64,000 bases of DNA from Oligoflexales bacterium (GTDB lineage: Bacteria > Bdellovibrionota_B > Oligoflexia > Oligoflexales > JALZUQ01): contig JALZUQ010000007.1 of assembly GCA_023301465.1 (NCBI GenBank), positions 46,312 to 110,311 of the forward strand, in the 5' to 3' direction. Of the stretch, positions 42,754 to 51,782 are shown piece by piece. The position numbers and the translations under genes are program-made. Position 1 is the first letter of the stretch. Every line of letters begins with the position of its first letter. The notes beneath the pieces were generated by a model, which saw only the letters and a program-made list of their open reading frames with translations, was not told the DNA's origin and made no database searches.

Positions 42754-44546
42754 ATGATCACCTGAAAAGTACTTCCGGTTTTATCACTCTCTTTTAGTTG
42801 TAGTTTGATTTTTAATTTATGGGCAAAGTATTGGCTCAGGTATAAGCCAAGGCCGGTTCCTTTTACTTCATAAACGTCATCGTTTTTAATACGGTAAAAC
42901 CTTTCCCAAATATTCTCTTTTTCTTGTTCTGGTATCCCGGGCCCTTGATCACTAACTTCTATGTGGACTTTTCGCCGATGTTTTTTGGCGGAGATGACGA
43001 TAATAGAACTTTTTTTTGTATATTTGACAGCGTTTGATACTAAGTTTTGAATAATAAGTTTTAATAGGATCGGATCTGTTTTTATTTGAATGGATGATTT
43101 AACATCAATTATGCAGTTGATTTTCTTTGCTTTAACACTGACGTCAAATAAGTTAACGGTCGAGTTAATAAGTTTTATAAGGTTGATTTTTTGCCAGTTT
43201 TTTTTGTCTATCTCAAGGTTGTTGACTTTAGCGAACTGTTCTATTCCGCTTAGGTACTCGTCAAAATCATCGCAGCTTAGCAGTGCTAATTCTACCATTC
43301 TCTCTTGGTCTTCGTTGTCTGATTTGTCAGATTGTTTAAACCGATTTCGTATGAAATGATTTTTGTTTTTTAAAGAGTGTGTAAGATCTTCTAGGAAAAC
43401 ATTTTGTATTTTATTTATTTCATTTTGAACTTCGTTTCGAGCTAGGTGTTTTAACCTTTGTTTTGTTTCATTTGAGATTCTGAAAAATAAAGAGATTACA
43501 AAATAAAAGAAAGATGGAATGAGTATATATACAAATGAAAGGTGAAGAAAAGTGTGGGAGAACAAAAGAACATTTGCACCATACAAAATAAAATTTGCAG
43601 AAATAAAGATCGCTACAAATAATGAGGTAGAAGTTTTTCTGGTGAAGAAAATAGTAAAGAATAAAAAAAGAAAAAACGGGAGATACAATAACGAAGAAGG
43701 GATCTTTTTTATGGTTTTAGATCCAATGTTTTCAATGATTTGTTGTATGACTTGAGGTGAACTAAGGGCAAGTCCCTCCGTGCCAATAGGTGTATTATAG
43801 TGGCTCAAGCTGAGTCTACGCTGGAGTTTGGTTAGTTTGTTCGCAGTTCCAATAACTACAATTTTGTTTTTGAACTCTTCTTTTTTGAGGGCGATGTCTT
43901 TGGCTGTGATGTAGGGAGTTGTTGTGTTCGAGTGAGAGTATATAATTTTATGTGACTTGAACTCATGGGTTTTAGTTTCTTTTAATGGTTTAGCGAGTAA
44001 TTTATGAATGGTTACTATTAAATTTTCATAAGTGGGCTCGACTATTGTGTCGTAGTGAAAATTCAGTAGGTAGTCATTTTCAATACTTAGATCTCTTAAG
44101 GCTAAGGAAACTTTGTGGTTTAAATCGCTTTCAAAACTGTATTCGCTCGAGAGGTCAAAAACTAAGGGTCTGTATTTTCGGCTCTTTTTTCTTAACTCAT
44201 TATAAGCGTAGTTGAGTTTTGATGGGTTGTTGTATACCTGCGGATAAGTGATATTAATGATTGCTTTTGGGTTCGTTTCCTCAATTTTTTCTATTAAATT
44301 TAAAATCGTTTCATTGAATTCATTATCTTTAAGATTACTGAGTTTTTTGTAGTCGATATGAACTGCGATAGAGTACTCAAAAACCTTGTTGTTTTGATAT
44401 AAATTAGAAAGTTTTTGTTTTTGAACATAAAAGAAGTGATCTGCATGTTTGGTTAAGGTGTCAGAAAATACAAATAAAAATAAAACAAAGAATAAAAGTA
44501 ACCCTGCTCCAATGTAGTAATATTTTGTATAGTTTCTTTTGTTCAA
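42750..44546 (-). CDS. CHASE2-type sensor histidine kinase with complete ATPase domain
   Basis: The 598-residue protein has the same plan as its downstream neighbour: N-terminal helix, CHASE2-like sensor, a cluster of helices near residues 285-365, DHp and ATPase. The ATPase is complete: N-L-V-S-N-A-V-K-Y near residue 502, D-Q-G-P-G-I-P and G-T-G-L-G-L-Y. The H-box is unusual (L-T-H-S-L-K-N-K, His390); the His is kept but the conserved Pro is replaced by Lys. The start is TTG directly after the acyltransferase stop. Together with its partner it probably forms a two-part sensor for an envelope signal. Confidence 0.8.
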   Translation of the reverse strand: MNKRNYTKYYYIGAGLLLFFVLFLFVFSDTLTKHADHFFYVQKQKLSNLYQNNKVFEYSIAVHIDYKKLSNLKDNEFNETILNLIEKIEETNPKAIINITYPQVYNNPSKLNYAYNELRKKSRKYRPLVFDLSSEYSFESDLNHKVSLALRDLSIENDYLLNFHYDTIVEPTYENLIVTIHKLLAKPLKETKTHEFKSHKIIYSHSNTTTPYITAKDIALKKEEFKNKIVVIGTANKLTKLQRRLSLSHYNTPIGTEGLALSSPQVIQQIIENIGSKTIKKIPSSLLYLPFFLFLFFTIFFTRKTSTSLFVAIFISANFILYGANVLLFSHTFLHLSFVYILIPSFFYFVISLFFRISNETKQRLKHLARNEVQNEINKIQNVFLEDLTHSLKNKNHFIRNRFKQSDKSDNEDQERMVELALLSCDDFDEYLSGIEQFAKVNNLEIDKKNWQKINLIKLINSTVNLFDVSVKAKKINCIIDVKSSIQIKTDPILLKLIIQNLVSNAVKYTKKSSIIVISAKKHRRKVHIEVSDQGPGIPEQEKENIWERFYRIKNDDVYEVKGTGLGLYLSQYFAHKLKIKLQLKESDKTGSTFQVII

Positions 44547-45341
44547 TTATTTAAACCGGTGCCTTACAGCTTTTGCCATGTTGTTATTCATTTTCGTGAT
44601 AATGCGGCGATGAAATTTTGAAACGAGTACTTTTAGTTCCTCATCAGACATCTCAGGGTCGTATGGAGGGGGTGCTATTGGCTTGCTTATATAGTGTGCT
44701 AACCTCACTGGTTTTGGGATAGGGGTTGGCCCAATGCCTTTAGCCATAAAAATAGGAATTTTAAAACGACGATACATCATTGCGGTAATTGGGTTAGAAA
44801 ATACTTCATAGATATCATCTGCTTTTGGGCAAGCACCAAGAACAATGGGGGTTTGAGTCCTAATAGATAGCTCAATGAACCCCTTTCTTTTCTCCCAAAG
44901 GGTTTGGTACCTTTCAGCAGATGGGCGTAGAGCTTCTCGCATGCCGCCGGGAGCTACAAAAACAAGATTTTCTTCTTCTAGAAGTTTGATGGCGTTTTCT
45001 CTTGTTCCTTTTCTCGCTCCAAGGCTATCAATTATTTCACCTAGATAAGGAATTTTGTAAAAAAGTTTGTCAGCGAGTGAGTTAGCAATACGTCCTCTAT
45101 CAGTGTAAATAGCAGCTGCTAACAAGACGATGTCGTAAGTTGCAAGGCTGTGGTTGACGGCAATGAGACACCTTCCAGTTTTAGGGATATTATTTATGCC
45201 GATGACTTCATGTTTGTGATACTTACGCAGACTATTGACTAGTCCTAAGACCTGAGTTGGGCTGGAAAACTCAAACTTCTTGTTTGTTGCAATATTAGCA
45301 AGAAATTTTACAATAGTACTGATTTCTAGTTTTTCATTCAT
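44547..45341 (-). CDS. PlsC-type lysophospholipid acyltransferase
   Basis: The protein of about 264 residues shows the acyltransferase H-x4-D motif N-H-S-L-A-T-Y-D near residue 64 and a later F-V-A-P-G-G-M-R-E-A near residue 131. The absence of clear membrane helices and the P-G-G-x-R pattern resemble DGAT/lysophospholipid acyltransferase relatives. I chose ATG 45341; an upstream in-frame start would overlap the divergent gene. It heads the run acyltransferase, two kinases, heptosyltransferase and waaA, suggesting a shared envelope-lipid theme. Confidence 0.8.
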   Translation of the reverse strand: MNEKLEISTIVKFLANIATNKKFEFSSPTQVLGLVNSLRKYHKHEVIGINNIPKTGRCLIAVNHSLATYDIVLLAAAIYTDRGRIANSLADKLFYKIPYLGEIIDSLGARKGTRENAIKLLEEENLVFVAPGGMREALRPSAERYQTLWEKRKGFIELSIRTQTPIVLGACPKADDIYEVFSNPITAMMYRRFKIPIFMAKGIGPTPIPKPVRLAHYISKPIAPPPYDPEMSDEELKVLVSKFHRRIITKMNNNMAKAVRHRFK

Positions 45342-45359
45342 CTTTTGAGGTTCTCTTCT

Positions 45360-46331
45360 TTGGCGTATCAACTACAAACGATTTCTACTAATACTCAGAG
45401 GTTACCGCTGTCCTATGGTAGTACAGTTCAGTCTCATATCTTCCTACCTAAAAAGCAATCAAGTTCCAAGCTGCCTTTACTGCTCTTTTTGTGCCCTTGG
45501 CTAACAGCTGGTAGACAAGCATTTGCATGGAAGCCTTTTCGGACTTCGTTAGCAGATAGGCTAGATAATCTCATTGAAACGCAACAAATTCCACCGGTTG
45601 CAGTCGCTGCTATCGACCTTTACACCCCTTTTGGAGGCAGTCAGTTTGTTGATTCGAGCTATTTTGGAGACCACGCCTCCATTATTGTCCACGACGTATT
45701 ACCCGATTTATCTAAAAAGCTAGATATTGCTAATGAGGTTAATAAGCGGTTTGTATTTGGTAGGTCTAGTGGAGGGTTTGGAGCTCTTCGACTTTTACTG
45801 GATTTCCCCGGAGTATTTGGTGGAGGAGCAATTCACGCTGGTGATATGGCTTTCGAAACTACGCTCAAGCCCTCTCTCATAGACTTGTGTCATGGGCTAC
45901 AAAAGTGCGATTACGATGTTTCTAAGTTTATAACGGATACTAAAGACCACCCAAAACCAAATGGTTCGAAGCTACATCTGATGATGTTATTAGGGTTGTC
46001 GGCGTTTTATAGTCCTAACCCAAAAAGCAAACTAGGATTTGATTTACCTGTAGACCTTAAGACAGGTAAGTGTGATCAACAAGTTTGGAGTAGGTGGCTG
46101 AAACATGACCCTGTTGAATATTCTTTAGAAAAGTTATCAAGGCTGTCTAAATACAATAAATTATTTATTGATTGTGGAAGTATGGATCAATACCATTTGC
46201 AGTTAGGGGCTAGGCAGTTAGTTGATAGACTTAATCAAGTAGGCGTACCCCATGTTTATGAAGAGTTTCCCGACAATCATTCTTCTACCGATTATCGTTA
46301 TGATATTAGCTTAAAATATTTACTTTCTTAG
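45360..46331 (+). CDS. Esterase-like alpha/beta-hydrolase
   Basis: The protein of about 323 residues resembles the esterase D/antigen-85-type hydrolase family: L-F-L-C-P-W-L-T near residue 42, nucleophile elbow F-G-R-S-S-G-G near residue 137, then D-C-G-S-M-D-Q-Y and a late D-N-H-S-S-T-D-Y with the expected His. No signal peptide is seen. TTG 45360 has GAGG nine bases upstream; TTG 45345 is an alternative. It diverges from the acyltransferase gene with fewer than 20 bases between starts, and its stop overlaps the dapF stop by four bases. Confidence 0.72.
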   Translation: MAYQLQTISTNTQRLPLSYGSTVQSHIFLPKKQSSSKLPLLLFLCPWLTAGRQAFAWKPFRTSLADRLDNLIETQQIPPVAVAAIDLYTPFGGSQFVDSSYFGDHASIIVHDVLPDLSKKLDIANEVNKRFVFGRSSGGFGALRLLLDFPGVFGGGAIHAGDMAFETTLKPSLIDLCHGLQKCDYDVSKFITDTKDHPKPNGSKLHLMMLLGLSAFYSPNPKSKLGFDLPVDLKTGKCDQQVWSRWLKHDPVEYSLEKLSRLSKYNKLFIDCGSMDQYHLQLGARQLVDRLNQVGVPHVYEEFPDNHSSTDYRYDISLKYLLS

Positions 46332-47140
46332 GAGAGTTCAATTGTGCCAGAAAACACATACTGAGCTGGGCCTTTTAGAGTTGGAGTGTCTTTATTTATA
46401 TTGACAGTGAGTAATCCGCCGGGCATTTTTATTTTTGCATTTTTATGGATATCCATAAATTTTGATACTGCACAAGCTCCGGAGCCACAAGCAGGAGTTA
46501 CTCCAACGCCACGTTCATAAACTAAAACGGTGGTTTCGTGGTTGTTTTTGGGTGATGGTTTTTCAGTAATTAAGTGAATATTAATGCCACTCGATATCTT
46601 TTGTAGTTCACTAGCAAAGCGAAAAAACTCCCAATTTTTAAGAGTGTCCTTTTCTAGGATAAGGTGAGGATTACCAAGCATGATAAACTGATGGTCTTGA
46701 AGCTGGATATCAAATTTTTGTTGAGCAAACGCTTTAAACTCTTGGATATCTTTAGGAGGCATCAATGTAAAATCAGGCATTGAAATAGAGGATTCATAAT
46801 GATGGCTTAAAATTAATTTACTATTTGCGGTCATCTTTTTTGTGAGAACTTGAAACGTTACCTCATGTTGGTTTTGATTTTTTAATAAATACCCTGCAGC
46901 ACACCGTAGTCCGTTTCCACAATTTCCCGCTAAAGAACCGTCTTGGTTAATGATAGATAGGTTTGTTGTTCCACTAGCTTGAGAAATGACAAGAATTCCA
47001 TCAGCTCCAACACCAGTTCCGTTTTTATTACATATATTACTAGCTTGATCTCTTAGTGCTTGAATGTCTTCAGCTTTTTCGGTCAATATGACTAAGAAAT
47101 CATTTTGGCATCCATGCCACTTTTCAAATTGTAGTTTCAT
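46328..47140 (-). CDS. dapF: Diaminopimelate epimerase
   Basis: DapF converts LL- to meso-diaminopimelate for lysine and peptidoglycan synthesis. Both catalytic cysteines are present, in G-N-C-G-N-G near residue 73 and P-A-C-G-S-G-A-C near residue 218. The 270-residue length is normal and the start F-E-K-W-H-G-C-Q-N-D matches the family. It diverges from the NTT transporter gene across about 100 bases. Meso-DAP peptidoglycan follows from its presence. Confidence 0.94.
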   Translation of the reverse strand: MKLQFEKWHGCQNDFLVILTEKAEDIQALRDQASNICNKNGTGVGADGILVISQASGTTNLSIINQDGSLAGNCGNGLRCAAGYLLKNQNQHEVTFQVLTKKMTANSKLILSHHYESSISMPDFTLMPPKDIQEFKAFAQQKFDIQLQDHQFIMLGNPHLILEKDTLKNWEFFRFASELQKISSGINIHLITEKPSPKNNHETTVLVYERGVGVTPACGSGACAVSKFMDIHKNAKIKMPGGLLTVNINKDTPTLKGPAQYVFSGTIELS

Positions 47141-47240
47141 AGTAAATTCGCCTTATGTGAAGAGCAAAACATACACACACAAATAAATATTTCAAGACAT
47201 TTTAAAGTCTATCTATTATAACATTATGGGGGATTAATTC

Positions 47241-48638
47241 ATGAATATATTTAAAGTTTTTTTTAATGTCGATAAGCGAGAGCTGCCTTTTGTGATGTCG
47301 ATGTTTGGTTTTTTTTCCACCATAATTACAACTTTCTGGATTTTAAAACCCCTTAAGAAAACAGTATTTATTGGCTTTTATGATAAGTCAGGTCTTGACC
47401 TAGGCACATTTCAAATTTTTGATTGGGTTTATCAGGCTACATTTTCGGCAGCTCAAACAGAACAATTGGCAAAAATACTTAACTTATTATTTGCGGTTTT
47501 TGCATTCTTTCTTTTTACAAAGTTATCTAAATATTTTCGTCGAGAGAAATTAACATATATTTTTGTTGGTTTATGTTTTTTGATTTTTTCATACTTTGCA
47601 TATGTCTTTCAAGGCGGTGGTTTAGATAAAACTTTAAATGTTTGGGTTTTCTATCTTTTTGGAGATTTTTATAGCACATTGATGGTGACAACATTTTTTG
47701 CATTTCTTCATGATAGTGTGTCATCTGCAAAGTCAAAAATGTTTTATGGCCCAATTGTTTTAGGTGGTGTTGTTGGCGGCGTGATTGGAACCACTTGGGT
47801 TCGCCTTTGGATCAAGCAAACCCCTATGACAAGTTGGATGTGGATATGTATAGGTATTTCGGTGTTAATGATTGTTTTTGCGTATATTGCATCTCGATTC
47901 AATTTTAAAGACTCAACAGAACAAAAAAAATCTGAAATAAAAGCACAAAACGAAGATGATAAGCTTACTTTAAGGCAGGTTTTTGCAAATCGTTATGTGT
48001 TTTATATTGCCGCAATCCTTGGCTCATATGAAATGATATCTGTATTAATGGATTACCAATTTACAGAAGTGGTCTCTCATTATATCGATGGCAGAGACGC
48101 ATTAGGGCAGCATTTTTCTACCGTATATGCGACGGTTTCATGGTTGTCGCTAATTGTTCAGTTGTTTTTTACAAGTGCCATTTTGCAACTTGGTGGGATT
48201 AGAAAATCTTTACTAGTATTGCCATTTGCTGTTTTAGTAACAACTCTTGGGTTTGTGGCATTTCCATTATTGTGGGTGGCAAGCTTACTTCCTGTTTTCG
48301 ATAACGGATTGAACTATTCAGTACATCAGTCAGCTAGAGAGGCTCTTTATGTTCCTCTAGAAGATGGTTTTCGATACCAAGCAAAAGCATTCATTGATAT
48401 TTTTGTCATGAGATCTGCAAAAGTTTTTTCAATTTTTTTAGCGTTAGGTGTGACGGCTGTTTTTACAGAATTTGAATCACTACGTTGGTTATCGCTACTG
48501 ACGGCGGGGATTATTGGATTGTTGATCTATTTTGTATTCAAAGCCACTGGGATATACCGTGATATTGTAGGTATCCCCGTGAAAAAAAAAGATAAATTAA
48601 AACAATTTGATAAAAAACCAATAACTGTAAATACCTAA
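47241..48638 (+). CDS. NTT-like nucleotide (ADP/ATP) transporter-family membrane protein
   Basis: The 465-residue protein has about 11-12 membrane helices and begins like the ATP/ADP translocase family (NTT/TlcA): R-E-L-P-F-V near residue 12, I-L-K-P-L-K-K-T near residue 33, and a late cytoplasmic-loop pattern A-R-E-A-L-Y-V-P near residue 365, which NTT relatives share. Classic NTTs let intracellular bacteria take host ATP. Distant homologues occur in free-living bacteria with unknown cargo, so energy parasitism is not proven. A GGGG box lies upstream of the ATG. The following gene may be co-transcribed. Confidence 0.75.
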   Translation: MNIFKVFFNVDKRELPFVMSMFGFFSTIITTFWILKPLKKTVFIGFYDKSGLDLGTFQIFDWVYQATFSAAQTEQLAKILNLLFAVFAFFLFTKLSKYFRREKLTYIFVGLCFLIFSYFAYVFQGGGLDKTLNVWVFYLFGDFYSTLMVTTFFAFLHDSVSSAKSKMFYGPIVLGGVVGGVIGTTWVRLWIKQTPMTSWMWICIGISVLMIVFAYIASRFNFKDSTEQKKSEIKAQNEDDKLTLRQVFANRYVFYIAAILGSYEMISVLMDYQFTEVVSHYIDGRDALGQHFSTVYATVSWLSLIVQLFFTSAILQLGGIRKSLLVLPFAVLVTTLGFVAFPLLWVASLLPVFDNGLNYSVHQSAREALYVPLEDGFRYQAKAFIDIFVMRSAKVFSIFLALGVTAVFTEFESLRWLSLLTAGIIGLLIYFVFKATGIYRDIVGIPVKKKDKLKQFDKKPITVNT

Positions 48639-48696
48639 AAATTCAAAAAAAACTCATTTCGTTCTATAATAATAAAAACCAAGGGTGGGGTAGGCT

Positions 48697-49272
48697 ATGA
48701 GTGTTGCAGCACAAATTTCAGGTAAGCAAAATCAGATTGATAATCAAGTATGGCGTAGGTCTATCAATCTTCATATCTTAGAATCTGCAGATTATAAAAC
48801 GTGTGATTTCTGGTTGCTCTTTTCAGAGCCCGGTAAAGTAACTTTTGATGAGATCTCAAAAACGGATGATTTTAGAAGTGTCATGCACCAGCTAAGCATG
48901 GAAGGTTATGCGGAGAATCAACAAACCATGTTGGTAGACACTTCTGGATACGAAAAAAAGAATTTATACATATTGCCAGAGGTTAATTCGCCTACCTTTA
49001 TTGAAAAGGCACTTTGGATGACTAGTCTTGCTAAGACATTAAAAGAAATGAAGGTGAATCATCTTGGGGTGTTTTTGAAAAATGATTGCATCGAAGACGC
49101 TGCAAAGAAGCAAGTAATTATCGAAGTGTTTCGTCAGCTTTGTAAGTCTACAAATATTTCAAATTATTACTTTATGGTTGGGCTGCAAGATTCAAACTTG
49201 CTTGTGAACTATGGTCTCGAAATTAAAAAAGACTTAAAAAATGAGAATATAAATTTTACAATATTCCACTAA
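48697..49272 (+). CDS. Cytoplasmic protein of unknown function
   Basis: The 191-residue protein has no signal peptide or membrane segment. It reads as an alpha/beta fold (W-L-L-F-S-E-P-G-K-V-T-F; H-L-G-V-F-L-K-N-D; Y-Y-F-M-V-G-L) of a type common in small regulatory or binding proteins. I do not recognise it. A GGGG box precedes the ATG. It lies 58 bases after the NTT-like gene in the same direction and converges on nusB with a two-base gap. Confidence 0.65.
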   Translation: MSVAAQISGKQNQIDNQVWRRSINLHILESADYKTCDFWLLFSEPGKVTFDEISKTDDFRSVMHQLSMEGYAENQQTMLVDTSGYEKKNLYILPEVNSPTFIEKALWMTSLAKTLKEMKVNHLGVFLKNDCIEDAAKKQVIIEVFRQLCKSTNISNYYFMVGLQDSNLLVNYGLEIKKDLKNENINFTIFH

Positions 49273-49274
49273 AT

Positions 49275-49700
49275 TTAAGCAACAATCGCCGATAGTTCAT
49301 TGTTCAATAGCCTGTCAGCTAGTCCATTGATAAACTTACGAGAAGTATCGTCGCTGTATTTTTTTGCAAGATTAACTGTCTCATTTAGTACAACCCTGGG
49401 CGGGTTTTTGAAAATAAGAATCTCAGCAACAAACATACGTAAAATATTCAAGTCTACTTTGTGTATTCGGTCGATCGTCCAGTTTTTACCAAGGTGAAGT
49501 GTAATTAAGTCGTCAATTTCTGATTGATGATCGAAAATAGTTTTGATGTAGAGTCTAGCTTTTCTCTTTGAAACTTTATGTATTAAAAACTGCTTCAAAA
49601 ACTGCTGCCAAAAACCAGCAGAGAAGATGTTTGTTTTTGTGATTTCACATGTATAGAGAAACTGTAAGACAATTTCACGAGTCGCGGTTGATTGATGCAC
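49275..49700 (-). CDS. nusB: Transcription antitermination factor NusB
   Basis: NusB binds boxA RNA with NusE in rRNA antitermination. The 141-residue helical protein starts R-E-I-V-L-Q-F-L-Y and has the family's W-T-I-D-R-I-H-K-V-D-L-N-I-L-R near residue 73 and P-P-R-V-V-L-N-E-T-V-N-L-A-K-K-Y-S near residue 97. It follows ribH with a 26-base overlap, a very common bacterial pairing. Confidence 0.92.
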   Translation of the reverse strand: MHQSTATREIVLQFLYTCEITKTNIFSAGFWQQFLKQFLIHKVSKRKARLYIKTIFDHQSEIDDLITLHLGKNWTIDRIHKVDLNILRMFVAEILIFKNPPRVVLNETVNLAKKYSDDTSRKFINGLADRLLNNELSAIVA

Positions 49701-50163
49701 CGAGTGCCCTCTCTTGTTGGTTGATGGGTGATTTTATTTTTTGAAGAACTTCAATCATATCAATTGCTGATTTTGCAGCTAAAGCTCCATGGTTCGGCCC
49801 TTTGATGCCGCATCTAGCCATAGCTTGCTCGGCATTCTCAGTTGTTAAGACCCCAAAGATAATTGGTATTGGAGATTTTTGTGACAAGTCGGCTATGCCA
49901 GAAGCACACTCGCCGGCTACGATGTCGTAGTGACTTGTCTCTCCTCTGATGACAGCACCAATACAAATAATCGCTTTATATTGTTTGTGACGTAATAGAG
50001 CAGAAACAGTTGCTGGGATTTCAAAAGCTCCGGGCACTTTAATGACTTCCACTTGGTCTTTGGTAAATCCATTTTCTCCCAACTCTTCAATAGCTCCACG
50101 AGTTAGCTCATTGGTGATGAGAGGGTTGAATTTTGCTTGAACAATAGCAATGTAAGGCGACAT
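49675..50163 (-). CDS. ribH: 6,7-dimethyl-8-ribityllumazine synthase
   Basis: RibH condenses the RibB product with a ribitylaminopyrimidine to make the riboflavin precursor. The 162-residue protein shows V-P-G-A-F-E-I-P near residue 44, G-A-V-I-R-G-E-T-S-H-Y-D near residue 73 with the catalytic His, and G-V-L-T-T-E-N near residue 105. GGAG precedes the ATG, which overlaps the ribB stop as TAATG. It is part of the riboflavin/nusB run. Confidence 0.95.
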   Translation of the reverse strand: MSPYIAIVQAKFNPLITNELTRGAIEELGENGFTKDQVEVIKVPGAFEIPATVSALLRHKQYKAIICIGAVIRGETSHYDIVAGECASGIADLSQKSPIPIIFGVLTTENAEQAMARCGIKGPNHGALAAKSAIDMIEVLQKIKSPINQQERALGASINRDS

Positions 50164-51236
50164 TATATGCTCTCCAAATTTTTGGTGTCGTTAATCGTTA
50201 ATCCAAAACCATCTAAGCTACCAAGTTTTAATTCAGACCTAGTAAAAACATTCATTTGCTTTACTTGAAAGTGATTAAGGATTTGTGCTCCTAATCCATA
50301 AGCTTTAAAAAACATTGGGCTTGGGTTTAAAAGTTCTTTGCCAGTATTTAAGTATATAAAAATTCCATGTTCAGACTTTTGTACCATTTGAAGTCCCATG
50401 TGAAATGGTCCGTGTCCAGAAAAAGTATTGAGTAGGTCTTTTTTTGAGTTTTGTCTGTGAACGCGAACATTTACAGTATCATCTGGTTCAAACGTTTCAT
50501 GGCTGGAAATAACGTAGTGTGTTTGTTGGTCAATGTCAGAGAATATCTCTGTAAAGTGGTAAGTTTTTCCTTCGAAGTCAATTTTTTCTCTAGAAATTTC
50601 AGTGATGAGCTGATCTATTTCAAGTCGGTAAGCAACAATATCTGCTACAGAAACAATTTTTATATCAAATTCTTTTGAAAATTTTTCAAGGTCATCTCTT
50701 CTCGCCATTGTGCCATCTGCATTCATGATCTCACAGATAACAGCAGCTGGTTTTTTGTGTGCAAGCTTAACAAGATCAACAGAACCTTCAGTGTGACCTG
50801 TTCTTTCTAGGACTCCACCACTTCGAGCAACTAGTGGGAAAACATGGCCTGGTGTTACAAGGTCAGTAGGTGTCGATGCATCATCAATAGCAACGGAAAT
50901 GGTACGTGATCTATCTGCAGCTGAGATACCAGTAGTGACACCTTCTCTTGCTTCGATGCTGTTTGTAAATGCTGTTGATTTTTTGATGTGTTGGCTATTT
51001 CTAACAGGGTGTAAATCTAATTTTGTTGCAACTTCGTTATCTAGCGAAAGACAAATTAAACCTTTTGCATGGGTTGCCATGAAGTTGATTTTTTGTGGAG
51101 TAACATCGCTAGCGGCAAAAACTAAGTCGCCTTCGTTTTCACGATCTTCATCATCTACCATGATCACCATTTTTCCAGCATTGATTTCTGAAATGGCCTC
51201 TCTGACGCGTGCTCTAAATTTTTGATCGTGAATCAT
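50163..51236 (-). CDS. ribB: 3,4-dihydroxy-2-butanone-4-phosphate synthase with degenerate GTP cyclohydrolase II domain
   Basis: The N-terminal half is a complete RibB: D-D-E-D-R-E-N-E-G-D near residue 29, a G-V-T-T-G-I-S region and R-T-G-H-T-E-G-S-V-D near residue 150. The C-terminal half follows the RibA plan (V-N-V-R-V-H, later Y-G-L-G-A-Q-I-L), but the three zinc cysteines expected after V-R-V-H are absent, replaced by R-Q-N-S-K-K. The cyclohydrolase is probably inactive and a separate RibA should exist. ATG 51236 gives the usual N-terminus; ATG 51281 is an alternative. Its stop overlaps the ribH start as TAATG. Confidence 0.88.
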   Translation of the reverse strand: MIHDQKFRARVREAISEINAGKMVIMVDDEDRENEGDLVFAASDVTPQKINFMATHAKGLICLSLDNEVATKLDLHPVRNSQHIKKSTAFTNSIEAREGVTTGISAADRSRTISVAIDDASTPTDLVTPGHVFPLVARSGGVLERTGHTEGSVDLVKLAHKKPAAVICEIMNADGTMARRDDLEKFSKEFDIKIVSVADIVAYRLEIDQLITEISREKIDFEGKTYHFTEIFSDIDQQTHYVISSHETFEPDDTVNVRVHRQNSKKDLLNTFSGHGPFHMGLQMVQKSEHGIFIYLNTGKELLNPSPMFFKAYGLGAQILNHFQVKQMNVFTRSELKLGSLDGFGLTINDTKNLESI

Positions 51237-51400
51237 ATGCTGCCGAACCCCTATAGAATCAGTGACTAGCTTCTTAGGCATGGGTTTATCAATAAACTGC
51301 AAAAAAAGCGAGCAATATAAACGCAATCAACGACGGTTTAATGAAGCTTAAGTAGCTGTAATTAAATGTTTTTATGATAAAGCTGCAAAATAATGGAGTC

Positions 51401-51691
51401 TTATTTTGGGTCTGTGTGTGGTAACGGGCTGTTTTCTTTAGGGAGAACACGCTCGAGATGAGATTTTTCCTTTATAGGTTCGTGATACTTTTTTATGACG
51501 TCTTCAAGGCGAAAAGTTATAATTAAGCCAAGACCAAAACTTGCAGCAAGCATAGGTGCAATTTTAAAAAAACTCATTTGGCAGGAGTTTTCATTTTTAT
51601 CAACAGGGTTTTTTTGGTTGTTAGCAATGCATGGGCTGCAAGCAAGTATCGAGATTAAAATAAAGGTGATGTTGTGCGTAGTTGCTCTCAT
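51401..51691 (-). CDS. Small exported or membrane protein of unknown function
   Basis: The 96-residue product has an N-terminal hydrophobic signal (I-T-F-I-L-I-S-I-L-A-C) and a second hydrophobic segment near residue 50 (M-L-A-A-S-F-G-L-G-L-I-I). It ends in a charged, Pro-rich tail. I recognise no family. The ribosome binding site is weak. It sits alone between ribB and the divergent 5'-nucleotidase gene and could be a minor envelope protein; coding status is moderately likely. Confidence 0.5.
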   Translation of the reverse strand: MRATTHNITFILISILACSPCIANNQKNPVDKNENSCQMSFFKIAPMLAASFGLGLIITFRLEDVIKKYHEPIKEKSHLERVLPKENSPLPHTDPK

Positions 51692-51782
51692 TTGAATTCT
51701 TTAGTGTCTTTTGCTTGTATTAGCAAGTGTTCAAGTATTTAGCTTGTTTAAATCAGTTAGTTATTTTATTTAGGGGAATCAT

